Source of the DNA: Isoetes taiwanensis
Taxonomy: Eukaryota; Streptophyta; Lycopodiopsida; Isoetales; Isoetaceae
DNA: 64,000 bases
Reading direction: 5' to 3'
Assembly (NCBI GenBank): GCA_021234155.1
Contig: JAJEKV010000080.1
Span: forward strand, 728,182-792,181
In this document: piece after piece, positions 51,095-60,427 of the stretch
Layout of the letters: the number at the start of each line of letters is the position of its first letter
Position numbering within the stretch: position 1 is the first letter of the stretch
The notes under the pieces: generated by a model
The model's database searches: none
Told to the model about the DNA's origin: nothing
The model's input: the letters and a program-made list of their open reading frames with translations, nothing else
Program-made: the position numbers and the translations under genes

Positions 51095-52629
51095 TGTGAC
51101 GTTCCAGTATAATATACGATCCAAATACGTATATTATACTGCCACGTCACACGTACTTGCCATCATGACAAGTACTAGCGAGACGTAAAGGGTTGCACCT
51201 AGGGGGCAACCTCGTATGTTGTGCATGTTTAATAAACATATACAACTATAAACCCCATGCCAAATGGCAAAACCCCATTTGGCCAATGTTAACCTAACCC
51301 TAAGGGTTTCTATATAAGGGCTTTCCCCTTAAACCCTAAACCCTTCTTCCTTTTTCGCAATTAGGATTTCCAAGAGCCATTCCGGCCAAACCAAGACCCT
51401 AGTTCGCATTGCCAGACTCTGATAAGCCGTCTTTGCACAACAGTTCTTCCAGCAGCAGCAGTCTTCAGCAGGATCAGAGGCATGGACACATTCTGAGGAT
51501 CTGGAGCAAGTCAGGCGCCAGGTAAACAGTCATTCTGTTGTGCAAAGCCGCCTTGTGGTTTGGCGATGAGCTGGTTTAGCATGTTAGTTCAGCCTTAGAG
51601 GCCTTATAGATCCCGAGATCATAAGCTCTAACAAAAGAACCTAACTTTGAATGTTTAGGTAGATAGATTAGATGTTATTCTACAATTCAGTTCTTTGATG
51701 ATGAAGGTGTTCATTCTATGCTCTCTCGTGTATTGGGAAGGGGGGTAGAGACCCTAAAAGTCTTTGTAGCAGATGTTCCTAGATAGCCTCATTAATACCC
51801 AATTAATGCGGCCCGTGCACAAGAGCCCACCTGGTTGTGGGTGGAGGGGCTAGACCGATGAAAAAGGGGGACTTGTCCCATCACTGATCGATCCCTCTGG
51901 TGTGTAAAGCCTACCAGGGATCTTAGTCGGCTAGGATTAATGGTTTGCCACTGAGTGTGGGCAAGGCATGAGCTCGACACCTCTGGGGTGATGCGTCACC
52001 TTCCATGGGGTTCAAGTCAAATAAGGGCAGTGACCCTCTAGCCGCCTGTGATGGGCATGCATGCCTCTGGAGGGGAGGTGACTCTCCTCCTGCCTCATCG
52101 GGACTGGGGAGATGCAACCCAGCAGTAGCCCTCTTGGCTATGTACCCGGCAGGCTACGGTCCGGTCCCGATACTTTTCAACCTACTCTGCAAAGTGTGCA
52201 CGGGAGGGGCGGATAGAGTGGACTACCCAACAGCCATGTTCTTATGCCAGCCCAATTCATTGCCATGACTCGGTCTGCATTGACTTCTGGAGACTCAAGC
52301 CGTCAGTCGATCCCCTATGAGTCTGAGCCCTGGGTAGGATCCCCCCATGTTGATGCTATTGATGTTATTGTACATGTTATGTTATGATGTATTCACCCTT
52401 CGAGGTGAACTTATTGATGTATTGATGTTATGTGCTCATGTTTATTCACGCTTCCGCAGCTAGGACGGCCCCGAAGGAAGACGGGCAAATGACCCATCCA
52501 CTCTTCCCTCACTGGCCCAGTTCATGGGATTGGTGTCAGGTGGATGGCCCCTGCTAGTTTGGCTCCAGGGGGATGAACTCCGCCTTCGGATACGATGGGA
52601 GCATCGTAGATGAAGTAGGGGACGTCACA
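51095..52629 (+). repeat. 5' LTR (1535 bp)
   Basis: Starts TGTGACGT and ends ACGTCACA, an 8-bp inverted terminus. A TATA box (TATATAAGG, 51311-51319) precedes a CCCTAAACCC-type leader, giving a standard U3-R arrangement. Relative to the 3' LTR it lacks a ~100-bp segment (3' LTR about 62264-62370) and a ~20-bp duplication (3' LTR about 61555-61575). Confidence 0.95.
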
Positions 52630-52630
52630 G

Positions 52631-52642
52631 TGGTATCAGAGC
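52631..52642 (+). other. Primer-binding site (tRNA-iMet type)
   Basis: TGGTATCAGAGC starts two bases after the LTR, the classic plant minus-strand primer site complementary to the 3' end of initiator tRNA-Met. Confidence 0.95.
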
Positions 52643-52840
52643 ATGATCTTGGTAGACCAAGATCGAGCACTGACCATTTCCTGTTAGGACTAACAGTAGA
52701 CTTCCAGTCATGGGAACAGCCACCCAAGCATGAACCTCGAAAATTTGAAAAAAAAAATTTCCAATTTCTAGTGCAGTAAGTAGAAAAATGATAAGTTAGT
52801 AAGAATTTACCGTAAAAATTATGGCCAAAAAGGTGTGACC

Positions 52841-52914
52841 CCTCACAGAGTGCTCCCAGGGCCAATCTGAGATTTTTGGATTTGCCTCTCGCGCACTGTG
52901 TGAGTGGTCGACCC
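52841..52914 (+). repeat. Nested-palindrome repeat, copy 1
   Basis: Outer arms CCTCACAGAGTGC and GCGCACTGTGTGAG; inner arms AATCTGA and TTGGATT, which pair with G-U wobbles. It is the conserved core of a ~205-213-bp tandem unit present five times in the element. Confidence 0.8.
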
Positions 52915-53053
52915 ATGTTGACCTAGATAGATGCATAATTAGTGCAATTTGATAGTGCAGGGCAGCTTAATCCTTAGATTTGAGCCAGATTTACATGTTA
53001 TAACACTAAGAAACACTTTATAAATTGAAAATTAGAGTCAAAAAGGGATGACC

Positions 53054-53124
53054 CCTCACAGAGTGCGCCCAGGGCCAATCCGAGATTCTTGGATTAGCCT
53101 CTCACGCACTGTGCGAGTGGTGGA
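53054..53124 (+). repeat. Nested-palindrome repeat, copy 2
   Basis: Same layout, 213 bases after copy 1. Inner arms AATCCGA / TTGGATT pair with one wobble. It lies about 105 bases upstream of the TATA box of the histone-like ORF. Confidence 0.8.
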
Positions 53125-53228
53125 CACTTTTTACCTAAACAAACCTAATGTATTGATCCTATAAACACTAACACCTTGCAAGATTGTACAACATGAATTT
53201 GCAGGTCCAACCCTAAAACCCCCAGACC

Positions 53229-53236
53229 TATAAATA
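53229..53236 (+). promoter_or_regulatory. TATA box upstream of the histone H3-like ORF
   Basis: TATAAATA lies 105 bases before the ATG at 53341 with no intervening ATG, and is followed by a pyrimidine-rich leader (TTACACTTTCCTTCTCC). It suggests a promoter internal to the element, separate from the LTR. Confidence 0.55.
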
Positions 53237-53340
53237 GACCTTTAGGGTTCCTCATTTACACTTTCCTTCTCCAGTTAGCTGCTCGTCGTTCAAGGAGGCA
53301 ATTTTTAGGCGCCAGGAAGGTGATTAGACCATTTCAAAAC

Positions 53341-54506
53341 ATGGCCCGAACCAAACAAACTGCCCGAATAGTAGTGCCAGACAACTTCGTCGGCGCCCAA
53401 GAGCGGGCTGCCCAACAGAAGGCAAGACAAGCTAAGGAGCGAGCCGGGCGGGAGCAAGATCCAGATGCAAACCCTGACGTCCAAGAGGAGGATCGGGAGC
53501 ATCAAGAGGAGGAGGAACGCGCCCAAGAAGTGGAGGAGCAGGAGAACCCTGGGAACCAAAGAGATGGAGGCCAAAATGAGGAGGACGAGAGCGAGGAGAT
53601 GACAGAAGAAATGGTGCAGAAGATAGCAGAGATGGAGAAGGGAGGGAGGGAGAAGAGAGAACTCAAAAGGAAGAGGAAGGAAGAGAAGCTGGAGCACAAG
53701 AGGAGAAAAGAAGAGCGCAAGAAGCGGTGAGAGGAGAAAGGAAAAGACCCCGAGCTGCCCAAGAAACCCCGGCGAAAGACGAAGACAACACCGGCCAAAG
53801 GAGTTGTAATAGCGGAGCGGGAGCTCGAAAGGCCACCCTCACCCTCTGACACTGAGTCAGATGATGAGATAAGGGTCCCCCGCCTAGCTGAAGGCTCGAG
53901 ACCTTCAAATGCAGGTGCCGAAGAGGAGGAGCCGGTAGCAGGAGCACCCCCTTACCCCAAATGGCCCTCACCAAAGAAGCCGGCAGCGGATTCTAAGAAG
54001 CCCAAGCCAGCAAGAGAGTCATACGTACTCAAGCACAAGCAAGAGTACGGGAAGAAATTGAAGGAGTACAACCAGTACATGAAAATGTACGAGGAGTAAA
54101 GGTATTACGAGCAGCACAAAGTCACGTACATGGAGGGAGGCAGGCCGTCCAAGAAGAACACCCTGGAGCCGCCCCCAGAAAGACCAGCACCACCAAAGAA
54201 GCCAATGAAGAGAGAGGCGGATTCTTACTTCGCGAGAGCTGCTCGGGAGATCCGCCATTTTCAGAGGAGCTACGGGTTGCTGATCCCACGAGCCGCCTTC
54301 GCGAGACTCACCCGCGAAATTTTGCAGGAATTCGACAACACCAAGAGAGTAACGATGATATGTTACTCGCACTACAGAAGGCAGCAGAACAAAGAATAGT
54401 TCAACATTTTGAAGACTCTTTAGCATGTGCCCTCCATGCAAAAAGAGTAACTTGTATGCCCAAAGATATGAAATTAGCTAGGTATATTAAAAAGGAAGAT
54501 TTGTAA
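53341..54506 (+). pseudogene. Histone H3-like protein encoded by the retrotransposon (broken copy)
   Basis: The ATG at 53341 opens MARTKQTAR, identical to the first eight residues of mature histone H3, including Lys4. Position 9 is Ile, not Lys. Next come an acidic coiled segment (about residues 36-90), a Lys/Arg-rich stretch (about 100-129), a Pro/Ser/acidic linker, and from about 54205 an H3 histone fold: AREIRHFQ (alpha-N), [13 protein letters not shown] (alpha-1), then [20 protein letters not shown] and [14 protein letters not shown] (alpha-2/alpha-3). Total about 388 codons against 135 for H3. Breaks: in-frame TGA 53728-53730, in-frame TAA 54097-54099, and a one-base loss in loop 1 near 54345-54365. 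Loop 1 otherwise has H3 length. EIRHFQ and LLIP recall centromeric CENH3, so the origin may be mixed. Function is unknown; nucleosome incorporation or H3-tail mimicry are possibilities. Confidence 0.88.
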
Positions 54507-54642
54507 ATACATACTTTTTGTAAATACAAATTCATGTTTTTGTCACGTTAATGTGTAAAATTGTAAGTATCTAGGCTGTATAAATGATATCTGCATTTGG
54601 AATTACCAAATTGGAGCAAAACTCAGTGTTTTTGGCCCCACC

Positions 54643-54715
54643 CCTCACAGAGTGCGCCAGGACTCAATCCGAGATTTTCGGATTAGCCTCTCGCGCAGTG
54701 TGTGAGTGGTCGACC
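54643..54715 (+). repeat. Nested-palindrome repeat, copy 3
   Basis: Inner arms AATCCGA / TCGGATT are perfectly complementary. It is the first of three copies spaced 203 and 206 bases apart between the two accessory ORFs. Confidence 0.85.
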
Positions 54716-54845
54716 ACTGATCTTTGCCAAGACTTGGCCAAATGTAGAAAATAAGGGCACAATCCGACTTAACTCATTCAGGAAGTAGGATTTGACCCTT
54801 AGATTGTAAAAATTGAGCCATCCTCGAGCCAAATAGAGCCCCACC

Positions 54846-54918
54846 CCTCACAGAGTGCCCCAGGACCCAATCTGAGATTTTCGGATTAGCCTCTCGCGCA
54901 CTGTGTGAGTGGTCGACC
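54846..54918 (+). repeat. Nested-palindrome repeat, copy 4
   Basis: Inner arms AATCTGA / TCGGATT (one wobble), outer right arm GCGCACTGTGTGAG as in the other copies. Flanking sequence (TGATCTATGCCAACACTTG, AAGGGCACAATC) matches that of copy 3. Confidence 0.85.
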
Positions 54919-55051
54919 CCTGATCTATGCCAACACTTGTCCAAATGAAGCAAGTAAGGGCACAATCAGACCTAATTCGTTGAGACAACCAGGATTTGAT
55001 TCTTATAGTTTGCATGTTTTGAGTCATCCTCGAGTCAAATAGAGGCCCACC

Positions 55052-55120
55052 CCTCACAGAGTGTGCGAGGACCCAATCCAAGATTTTCGGATTAGCCTCT
55101 CGCGCACTGTGTGAGTGGTC
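55052..55120 (+). repeat. Nested-palindrome repeat, copy 5
   Basis: Inner arms AATCCAA / TCGGATT with one mismatch. It is the last copy, about 150 bases before the second TATA box. Confidence 0.8.
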
Positions 55121-55267
55121 ACACCAAAATTGACATAACTTGCCCCAATTTTCTTCAAAGTAGATGAAATTTGTTGCAATAGGATCCTTAGAATGCACTC
55201 TTTAACCTAGTTTGCCTATAAATTGCATAGTAGCACATTCCCCAACCTTAAAATTTATAGGGTTTTG

Positions 55268-55278
55268 TATATAAATAG
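55268..55278 (+). promoter_or_regulatory. TATA box upstream of the second accessory ORF
   Basis: TATATAAATAG lies 94 bases before the ATG at 55372, nearly the same spacing as for the histone-like ORF, with a similar pyrimidine-rich leader (CTCCTCACTCC). Confidence 0.5.
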
Positions 55279-55371
55279 GACCACAACCCCATTTGCTCCT
55301 CACTCCAAGGCAATTTTCTAGCTCCCAAAGCTGCTTCCCCATCTGCTTGACATTCCAGCTACTCTAGTATC

Positions 55372-56887
55372 ATGGCAACCTCCGCATTTAGGCGATGGTA
55401 CAATGCCACTGCTCATGTGGCTGAGGCCGACATCAACTCAGTTTTTGCCGTCTTTCAGAAGGAGATTGATGTGGATGCAACCATCAATGCCACCCCCTAT
55501 TACCAAGAGATTATGGCTGAATTCCATGCAAAAATAGGTCCTTCTCTAGTAGAACTCCCACCTTGCATAGGATACTTTGCCCCAAACATGGCCCTTCGCG
55601 CAGCTCTGCAAGACATCCCCAAGATAGACAAGTGCTTAGAAAACAAGGCTAGCCGCTTGCCTAACTATATGTCAGTATCTGTAAATAGGAGGAGATATTT
55701 CTCTTACACCGCAGCTGTAGCTATTTTCTTATCCCATAGAGCCCAAACCCAGATAGGGGAACCATCTGTCCAACCCCTAGACATTGAGCCTATGGCCATG
55801 GCAGCAGGTGAAGAAGAGCAGATGCTTCTGGAGTACGAGAGGGAAGAGCAGGAGGAAGACGAAGGACGTGGGTCGGACATAGAAGACGTCAATGACGTCG
55901 ACCCGACACAAGAAAGGCAGCAAGCTGAACAGGAACTTCAAAGCTTTGAAGAGGGGCTGAGAACCACAAGGACAGCTCCACCACTTGGGCTAGGCATCAC
56001 AAGCTTAACCCCGGTAATCATCCAAGGAGAGGCGTATCTAAGCCTCCACGATATCAAGAACCTTCCAGAGTGCAGGGACAGGGGCTATAGGATAGATGAG
56101 CTCCTACATCTCCTACGTCAACAACCGGACCTTGATGACTTCATCGACCGGGAGATACAGGACTTCCCCATTAGTATAAGGGAGGCCCGGACATACACTG
56201 GCCAAACATCGACAGACATAGAAGCCTACACCGGCATCAGGCAGATGATGGCCCAGCAGGAGTTACCCCACAAAGGAGGAGTTCTTAGCAATCCAAGAAC
56301 GGATGGAAATTAGGGGGAAATCAACGAGTGCACTCTTACCCAGCACCTCAGCAGCGGCACCAGCACCAGCCAAAGGCTAGGCAGCATCAACTTAGCATCT
56401 TCCATGTTCAGCGACTACAGGAAGATGGTAGAAGTACCGGTTGATGAATACTCTGGAAGACACAGGGTTGCATTCAGATCCGGCAAGGAGGCAGGGCACA
56501 ACAAAGCCCTCAGGTTCTACCTACCTTTGCTCATTGATGGAAGGATAGCGATTATACACCGCCAATTCAGCCCACGTGGGGAAGAAAGGAGTTTTTATGC
56601 TTATTGCTCTCTCAGGATTCCAAGACATGCTCGCATGACCCCAAACATCGATCATATCATCCTTGTCAAGAGGACAATCGCATTAAGCATCTTCGACTTC
56701 GCGGTCCCTTAGGTTGGCAGTTACCACAGTCTATACATCAGACAGAAGGGTTGAAGACTTGGTAACCGCACTCCAAGGGGGCACGACCACCAACATCCTG
56801 AGGAACTTAGGGCGAATGGTCGGCACAGCCCAAGTGAAGAAATTTTTGGAAGACAACCCAGATTACATAAGAAGACTCCAAGAATAG
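55372..56887 (+). pseudogene. Second accessory ORF, unknown protein (broken copy)
   Basis: The first 313 codons are open from ATG 55372 (MATSAFRRWYNATAHVAEAD) to TAG 56311-56313. The same frame continues to 56710, where a frameshift leads into a final segment ending KKFLEDNPDYIRRLQE and TAG 56885-56887, about 505 codons in all. Visible layout: a helical N-terminal domain (about 1-130), a strongly acidic Glu/Asp segment (about 145-190), a central domain with LSLHDIKNLPECRDRGYRID, and a C-terminal domain with basic patches (GRHRVAFRSGKEAGHNKALR). No signal peptide, membrane span, zinc knuckle or enzyme motif is seen. It is not gag-, env- or movement-protein-like to my eye. Same strand and spacing as the histone-like ORF, so the two may act together. 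Confidence 0.75.
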
Positions 56888-57062
56888 AATTAGAATCTTT
56901 TCAATTTCCTATGTCTATTTATGAATGTAAACATATTATATCCATGAATATAAATGTGATATTGATCATGTTCTTTTGATATATTTTGTCCCTATAATTA
57001 TATCACCAAACAAACCAATGCAATGACAAAACAAAGAAATAATCATCAGAGTGTAATCCAAT

Positions 57063-58290
57063 GTGTATGTAGCTAGAGTACCTAGAAATGTCGAAGAACA
57101 AGGACAACACGAACAAGACCATACACCAGCAAGGCAATTCCAGCCAAGGAACCTATACCAACAGTTCGAAGCACCAACCCCGGAACAAGAAATATCGCAG
57201 ATAAGGTCGGACATCCACGAAATAAGAACCTTGCTGGCAGGAGCGGCAGCGGTAGGACCAGACCAGCATGTCCAACTACCTGAGACACCAGCCGGCTGAG
57301 CAGTCAAGACAAAGAAGAGAAACCGAAGAAGAAGATCGCCAAGCTCGGATTCCTCCAACTCTAGTTCCGACTCCGACTCCGAGTCTAATGAGCAGGAGAA
57401 TGAGCCACAGGACCGCCGGGAGGGTTCCAACCGTGATAGGGGCAGGGCAGAAGCTGACTATCAGAAGAAAGTTGTCTCGGCATTGAGCAATGTGTGAAAA
57501 GCCAGGAAGTTAGAGCAGTTCTCAGGGGATAGCAGGTCTGGAATGGAAGCCGAGGCATGGTTAGATGAAATGAGGGAGTATGGGAATGCTTATAGCATGA
57601 AGGATAAGGACAAAGGCAAAGTAGCAACAGCCAACCTTAAGGGTGCAGCCAGGATTTGGTGGAAAGGCTATGCCAAAAGCCATGGGTTAAGCAGGGATAG
57701 CTGTAGATTCAAGAAGTTTGCCAAAGCATTTAAGCGTCATTATGTGCCAAGGGAACACAAGTGTCATATGATGCAGCAGTTCTACAGGTTGCAGCAGGGC
57801 AATAAGACAGTCCAGAAGTACACTGAAGAGTTCATGAGGCTAAGACTCTATGCGCCGAAGTTGAGCGAAAGGCATGCAGTAGAGGGGTACATTGAAGGCT
57901 TGAATAAGAAGATCAGGAAGCTAGTAAGAGCAATAAACCCCAAGACAGTGTCAGAGGCAGAGTCCAAGGCAGTGAGCTTACAAGGAACGGGACCTCAAGA
58001 GAGTGGGCTGAGGCATCAGTACTATCAGGACAAAGGGAGGGGTACAGGAAGCTATAGCCCAAGAGCAACAAGCCCAGCTGCTAGCAGACCTCAGTACAAA
58101 TTCCGGGAAGCAAGGCAACGGAAATTTTGGCAAACATGATAAGAAACAGGTTAGCTTCAAGGAGCAAGGAGGGGGTTCAAACTACTCCAAGGCAGTAAAG
58201 TAGTTCTTACAGTCCATCCCAAGGAGAAGAGGTAGGAATGTATTGAAAAGCAGTTGTGCTTCAGGTGCTTCCAGCCAAGACGGTCGGACA
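57063..58290 (+). pseudogene. gag (capsid) of the retrotransposon, broken
   Basis: The frame carries a Gln-rich start, a Ser/Asp-rich stretch, and from 57510 a Retrotrans_gag domain: AEAWLDEMREYGNAYSMKDK, GAARIWWKG, then FKRHYVPREHKCHMMQQFYR and YTEEFMRLRLYAP. TGA stops interrupt it at 57297-57299 and 57495-57497. Near 58100 a frameshift is implied, because another frame continues NFGKHDKKQVSFKEQ. A degenerate zinc knuckle (C-F-R-C-F-Q) lies near 58257. The initiating ATG is not visible; the frame opens at a GTG where an ATG would be expected. Gag would form the particle that packages element RNA. Confidence 0.85.
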
Positions 58291-58295
58291 CATAA

Positions 58296-58757
58296 TTGCC
58301 AATTTGTGATGAATGCGGTGTTAACGGAGCTAGGATGGGAGACACCCACGGACGTCCACGAAGAAGATGCTCCAGACTACATGGTGAGTGCCACATCTTT
58401 GCCGCTATTGACTCCGAGAATGCTGAGAGTCAGTATCAAGTCATTTCGATGACTGGGAAGGCTCAAGCCAAGTCCTTCATAGTGTTGATAGACACGGGGA
58501 GTACCCACAATTTTGCCTCGCCAAGGATGGTAGAAATGTTGAAGTTGAAGCCTTTAAAGTCCAAGTCTAGACCGGTTGTGTTAGCAAGTGGGGCAATCCG
58601 TTATACAGCAGGGACGAGGATCAACTTCGACATGGACTTGCCAGGTATCAATGTTGGAATGGGAGCAGAAGTGATGAACATCGACAAGTACGACTTGATC
58701 ATAGGGATGGAATACCTTGGGCCGGCTGGAGCTGTGATTGATTGTGGGAAGCGGTAA
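58296..58757 (+). pseudogene. Retropepsin (protease) domain
   Basis: In the gag frame. The aspartic protease motif FIVLIDTGSTHNFAS is intact, followed by VVLASGAIRYTAGTRINFDM and the IIGMEYLG flap/C-terminal block. It ends at TAA 58755-58757. In an intact element it would cleave the Gag-Pol polyprotein. Reverse transcriptase should follow but does not. Confidence 0.88.
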
Positions 58758-58843
58758 GTAACCTTAACGACACCAGAGGGCAAGGTCATTGAGATAACAG
58801 GTAAAGAAGACCCCAATCATATGCTAAGTGGGAAGTCATAAGC
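58758..58843 (+). other. Junction of the RT-RNase H deletion
   Basis: Protease sequence gives way to integrase within about 90 bases. In related elements roughly 2 kb encoding reverse transcriptase, RNase H and the integrase zinc domain lies here. The reading frame also changes across the junction. No direct repeat at the breakpoint could be identified. Confidence 0.75.
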
Positions 58844-59860
58844 ATGGACTTCATTACAGGGCTCCCAAGAACAACAAGAGGCAAGGATGCCCTGATGGTG
58901 GTGGTGGATAAGTTGTCGAAGATGGCACACTTTGTGCCGTGCAGGACAACAGACACAGCATTGGATACTGTCGTCCTATTTACTAAGGAGATTTTTAGAC
59001 TCCACGGCATGCCGAGGGAGATAATCTCGGATAGCGACTCTAAATTCATGAGTGCATTTTGGCAGGACCTATTTACCACCATTCAGACGAAGCTTTCCAT
59101 GAGCACAACATATCACCCACAGACGGATGGTCAGACGGAGAGAACCAATAGGATCATCGAAGATATGCTAAGGAACTATGTGTGGAACAAACAGTCTAAG
59201 TGGGAGGATTTCTTCCACTTAGTAGAGTTTGCCTACAACAGCACTAAGCAGGAGTCATCGCAGATGTCTCCTTTTATGATTAATTATAGGTATCAGTGTC
59301 TTACCCCAGATACTTGGCACAACCCAGTGTCAAAAGTAGAAGTCTCCCAGCAGATGTTATCGAATATGCAGCAATTGGTGGAGGAGGTAAGAGGATACCT
59401 TCTAGCAGCGAGAAGTAGGCAAAAAAGCGTAGCCGATAAGCACAGAACGGTAAGGGAATTTCAGGTGGGAGACAATGTGTGGTTGAAGATCAAGGTGAAG
59501 TAGGCCAAGCTCCGCATCGGAAATTGTAAGAAGCTTGCTCCAAGATGGGCTGGACCTTTCAGGATAACCAAAATAGTAGGTACCCAATCCTACAAGTTGG
59601 ACCTGCCAGCACATCTCAAAATCCATAGGGTCTTCCATGTAAGTCTCCTAAAGAGGCACACTCCTAATCCAGAGGAAGTATTGGAGACAACCGAGTTACT
59701 AGAAATAACGGACGACCAGCTTGAAATCGTCTCTGAGGTTCTTCTTGACATGGGCTACAAGAAGACAAGAAGATCCAACTTTCTCCTATACCTTGTGAAA
59801 TGGATGCACTTACCTGTGGAGGACGCTACGTGGGTACTACAATCAGATTTGAAGAAGTAG
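58844..59860 (+). pseudogene. Integrase core and chromodomain
   Basis: The frame opens inside the integrase core with MDFITGLP, which supplies the first catalytic Asp. The second is in ISDSDSKFMSAFWQD and the Glu in HPQTDGQTERTNRIIED, so the DDE triad is kept. The N-terminal HHCC zinc domain is missing. After a TAG at 59501-59503 the same frame continues through the C-terminal GPFRI..YKLDLP and HRVFHVSLLK blocks into a chromodomain (about 59700-59860) with LLYLVKWMHLPVEDATWV. Chromodomains of chromovirus integrases bind histone marks and direct insertion. The terminal TAG may also be a late mutation because YPQFMEQY continues beyond it. Confidence 0.9.
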
Positions 59861-60427
59861 TACCCCCAATTCATGGAGCAATACAAGGGTCGGCTCGTCA
59901 CCGAAGTAGTCGACACTGACTCGATAGGTGAGTGGAAGGTAGATTAAAAAGTCTACTTCCATCTCACGGAAGTAGATGACCTTGAGAGATAAGAGGTCAT
60001 TCAGGCATGCATTGATAGGAAAGCACCTCTAGTCAATGCCTACCACGAGAAGGATGCCATCCTTCACGCCCAAATACGGGAAGGACGCCATCCTTCATGC
60101 CAAAGGCAACTAAAGATGTAGGCACGAGTGTCATCCTAGGCATGATACGGCGCTGTCTCCACGGCCACGATGGAAGAAGCATCCTCTTCCTACGCCGGGA
60201 GATTAGTCTTGCATCCATGTAAATTGTAATTAATGGGTGGCTCCATAACAACCAACTTTATAATAATTTAATGAATACTGACGTAGCGTTGAACCTGCAG
60301 CACAATAGGAGAGTCTAGCGGCAGGAAGGTCGCACTGCGAAGACTTGCAACACATAATTTTGTCATGATATGTTGTAAGGAAACGATGTGGAACCTTAAT
60401 TAAAGAATTTTGGAACTATGTTTATAA
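59861..60427 (+). other. Retrotransposon 3' non-coding region
   Basis: No further domain. A near-duplicated phrase GGATGCCATCCTTCACGCC / GGACGCCATCCTTCATGCC occurs at about 60051 and 60086. Confidence 0.5.

Noticed and set aside
52005-52268. ORF inside the 5' LTR, with a longer version at 62477-62860 in the 3' LTR
   Set aside because: The reading frame is not kept between the two LTRs and no domain is recognisable.
53320-53340. Upstream GTG start for the histone-like ORF
   Set aside because: The ATG at 53341 gives the exact H3 N-terminus in a good context; the GTG extension is 5' leader.
53502-53974. Minus-strand frames over the histone-like ORF
   Set aside because: Ser/Leu-rich shadows of the Glu/Lys-rich coding strand.
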